Shown here piece by piece: positions 61,698 through 64,000 of a DNA stretch of 64,000 bases; within the stretch, counting starts at the first letter, position 1, and each line of letters opens with the position of its first letter. This DNA comes from Syncephalastrum monosporum B8922. Lineage: Eukaryota > Mucoromycota > Mucoromycetes > Mucorales > Syncephalastraceae. The stretch spans positions 62,001 to 126,000 of the forward strand of contig JNEN01001249.1 of the NCBI GenBank assembly GCA_000697355.1. The letters run 5' to 3'. The notes under the pieces were generated by a model. It worked only from the letters and a program-made list of their open reading frames with translations. It was not told where the DNA came from and ran no database searches. A program made the translations under genes and the position numbers.

Positions 61698-64000
61698 CGC
61701 AGTACTGTTGGGTCAGCACGAGCGAAGAGAGAAAGAAAGAAAAAGAAAAAAGAGAGAGAGGGCGAGCGAAAGAGGAAGAAGCAAAAAGTATGAGCGCATC
61801 AGGTGTTTTTTTTAGGTTCAAGAGCCGCGTGTTTCGGTTGGCCAGCACGCGGAGTCTCTGAAATGCGGGTGGGGAGTGCGTGCGCCAGTGCAATTCAAAT
61901 TAACCATCAGCCACGCGTGCCACCCATCCTCTTTTTTCGCGTTGTGCGTGTGAACTCCCGCTCCCTCTATTGCTTCTAGTTGCTAAATTTATACATTCCT
62001 ATAGATAACTCTTCCTTTACCCAACCACCAAATGGATTCAATCATGCATGTACTAAAAAAGCTTGGTGCATATGTAACATGATGCAATTCAGGATCACTT
62101 TTTCCGTACGACAGTGGCAGCTCACTGGCCCCTGTCCCTGAAATTATAGTCATCATTCTGCTTCCTGTCATTTTCTTATTTTTATGTTTGCCTTTTTGTT
62201 ATTTTTATCTTCATTTGACAGACCGGAGTGTCGCGCAGAAATACATTAATCGGATGCCCTGTGGTTAAGGATGTTATGTGCTACGAGCTTCGGCAGCCAT
62301 GGATATAAAAGCGCACACCCACTGCTCATGGCTGATCTATTTCTTTTTCAGGATCTTTACATAATATTCTGATTTTGTCCTGTAATTAGCTTCAATCCCG
62401 CAAGCGACGCAGTGTCGAATATCGGCCATCCAAGCAAAGATTCCGTCATCCTTCTATCAAGCCGTACACTGCACTATCTCTGGTTCTTTCTGGGATCAAT
62501 AGGCAGTCAGTATTTTTCTCGCTAGCAGTCTGTTTGCGACTGACACGAGCGAGGAGATTGTATAAGCTTTTCTCTTGATTTTGCCACTGCCATTTAACGA
62601 GCTATAGAGAAGGCAGATAAGGTCCTTAATAACTGACACCACGTGCGCAAAACACATATGATATCAATGCTATTTTCATAAGGACTCGTTTTCTCGTCAG
62701 TAAATGTGAGTCGTGTGATAACAAAGTAGGCAGATGGATCCTTTAAACGCGAAGGATACCTGCTGTTAATTTTCATAATGCTGCTTTTTTTTCATTTTAT
62801 TTTTCTCTGTATTTTTTCTCCATTGGCAGACGCGGCCAGTGTAACTGCACGAGAGTCCATCGAAGTGAAGCTGTTTCATAAAGACTACTGTTGTCTCACA
62901 CGTCTACTTTTCTTCTTCTTCTTTTCTTTACTCTGGTCAAGTCCCCTCCTGGCAAGTACATACGAAAGGATTATGGTTATAAGAGTAAACCAACCAGCGC
63001 AACATAGACCACATACGTACCCCCAAGCCCCTCTGCCACCGTTTGCCCACCCCAATGGAAGTAAGTTGTTGCGTCAAAGAGTACATGGTCTTGGATATCG
63101 CTGACCTTCTTCCATTGTATACTTAGCTTGCCGTCTTCTTTCCCGCCTCCCCTCCCACCTTCTCTTCTGTTTGCATCTCGGCCTCCTCTCCGCTTTCTCG
63201 TCTGCCTGTAGGTGAAACAGATTTATGTCTATTCAACGAATATGAGACATTAACATACGTTTCACTTCCGCTCCTTCCTCGCTTCTCCTTTGCTTTTCTT
63301 CCTCTCCACTTCCTCTCCCTCCCTTCTTCCCCGCTTTTAACCCCCTGGTCTACGCGGTCGGTAGCCGAAACCACTGTTCCAACCGCCCCTCCCCCATAAA
63401 CATGTGACCCTGCGGCCAAATGTCTGTCCCACGCCCATCGGTAAGTGCTTGAGGCTGATAAGATGAAAATGAGACTCAAGGATGTATTCTGCTGCACGGT
63501 ATTGAAACAGTGGCCAACGCACCCTGAGCATGTATATACGACCCCGGCTTCGGCCGCTTATGTATGTGAATGAGGTGGAAGTCACTACTGGAATTCACTA
63601 CTCAGAGCTAATTGCGGAACGACAGGCTAATAACATCAATAGACAGACCGAGATGGTTATAATAAATGACACTCTAGGCGTTATCGGTAAACAAGTCAGC
63701 TTTGTGTTAACAATTGATTTCATTTTTTCAGAGAAATGGTCTAGACAAACTGGCATAAATGTCAAGACAGTAATACATATAGCTGAAAAAGTACTGGAGC
63801 TTCAATTCAGAAATAAACTATACAGAAACCTGAAGGGCACCTTATTACGCTCTAACGGTCGAGTGTGCGTAGAGGAATTCCGTTGATTAATCCAATATGT
63901 AAAATGTGGCCGCAATGCACATGCATATACTACCATCGATACGGCATAAACTATATATCCAGTGACTTTAGTAGCAGCAGCAGAAAAAAAATACATGGCA
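61698..64000. other. Right-hand interval with ambiguous coding signals
   Basis: About 2.3 kb. The left end holds the promoter of the polyglutamine gene. Around 62,973-63,600 both strands show exon-like pieces. On plus, an ATG at 62,973 (MVIRVNQPAQHRPHTYPQAP) reaches a GTAAGT donor at 63,061 with a CTGAC branch and a TTAG acceptor. On minus, two open pieces join across 63,208-63,260 into a Glu/Lys-rich C-terminal tail with stop at 63,124. I could not choose between them. A plus frame at 63,530-63,886 has no motif. Confidence 0.35.

Overview
The window is nuclear DNA from a filamentous fungus, most likely an early-diverging one of the Mucoromycota (Mucorales-like) type. The reasons are: many short GT-AG introns (about 45-160 bases, with CTRAY-like branch sites and T/C-rich 3' ends); a PalB/Rim13 alkaline-pH calpain; a Ste11/Byr2-type MAPKKK with SAM and Ras-binding-like regions; an Ssr4-like chromatin subunit; and a cluster of three closely related P450s. 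The lineage is an inference from gene content and style; there is no rRNA or other marker in the window. I found no tRNA, rRNA, CRISPR, prophage or intact transposon.

Layout. 1-1128 holds the 3' end of a RAD7-like repair gene (+). 1142-2375 is the 20S proteasome alpha7 subunit (-). 3035-4153 is an Ssr4-like SWI/SNF-RSC subunit (+). 4391-7534 is a 999-residue fusion of two glycosyltransferases, GT31 and GT32 (+). 7959-9384 is a secreted GH18 chitinase (-). 11266-13379 is an IQ-motif coiled-coil protein (-). A long gene-poor stretch follows to 18003, where a 571-residue unknown protein sits (+). 21519-22313 is glycine cleavage H protein (+), and 22539-26748 is the 20-exon calpain PalB/Rim13 (+). 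26882-27383 is a very short ribophorin II/Swp1-like protein (-), 28167-28832 the proteasome chaperone Nas2/PSMD9 (-), and 29287-30339 a cytochrome c peroxidase-type enzyme without a mitochondrial presequence (-). 31982-33169 is Stm1 (+), 34191-35255 a membrane-tailed dual-specificity phosphatase (+), 35289-38507 the MAPKKK (-), and 39207-40430 eIF2 beta (-).

40964-52522 is the most accessory part: P450 genes A (-), B (-) and C (+), each with 11 exons in matching positions, separated by AT-rich DNA. A and B share about 1.2 kb that I read as identical, introns included, while their first exons are clearly diverged. This points to recent gene conversion (or an assembly artefact). 53642-56202 is a Sec7-PH Arf exchange factor (+). 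57016-58408 holds two convergent orphan genes, 59392-60022 a MEA1-like protein (-), and 60286-61697 a polyglutamine protein (-). The last 2.3 kb has only ambiguous coding signals.

The genes do not form one operon-like system. The connected themes are protein turnover (alpha7, Nas2, PalB), cell wall and glycan work (GT31-GT32, chitinase, OST subunit), signalling (MAPKKK, phosphatase, Arf-GEF), translation (eIF2 beta, Stm1) and oxidative chemistry (P450s, peroxidase). The items most worth a second look are the GT31-GT32 fusion, the P450 conversion tract, four GC-AG introns in two signalling genes, and a calpain intron whose retention would add a membrane-like segment. All exon coordinates were worked out by hand from splice consensus, reading frame and family similarity.
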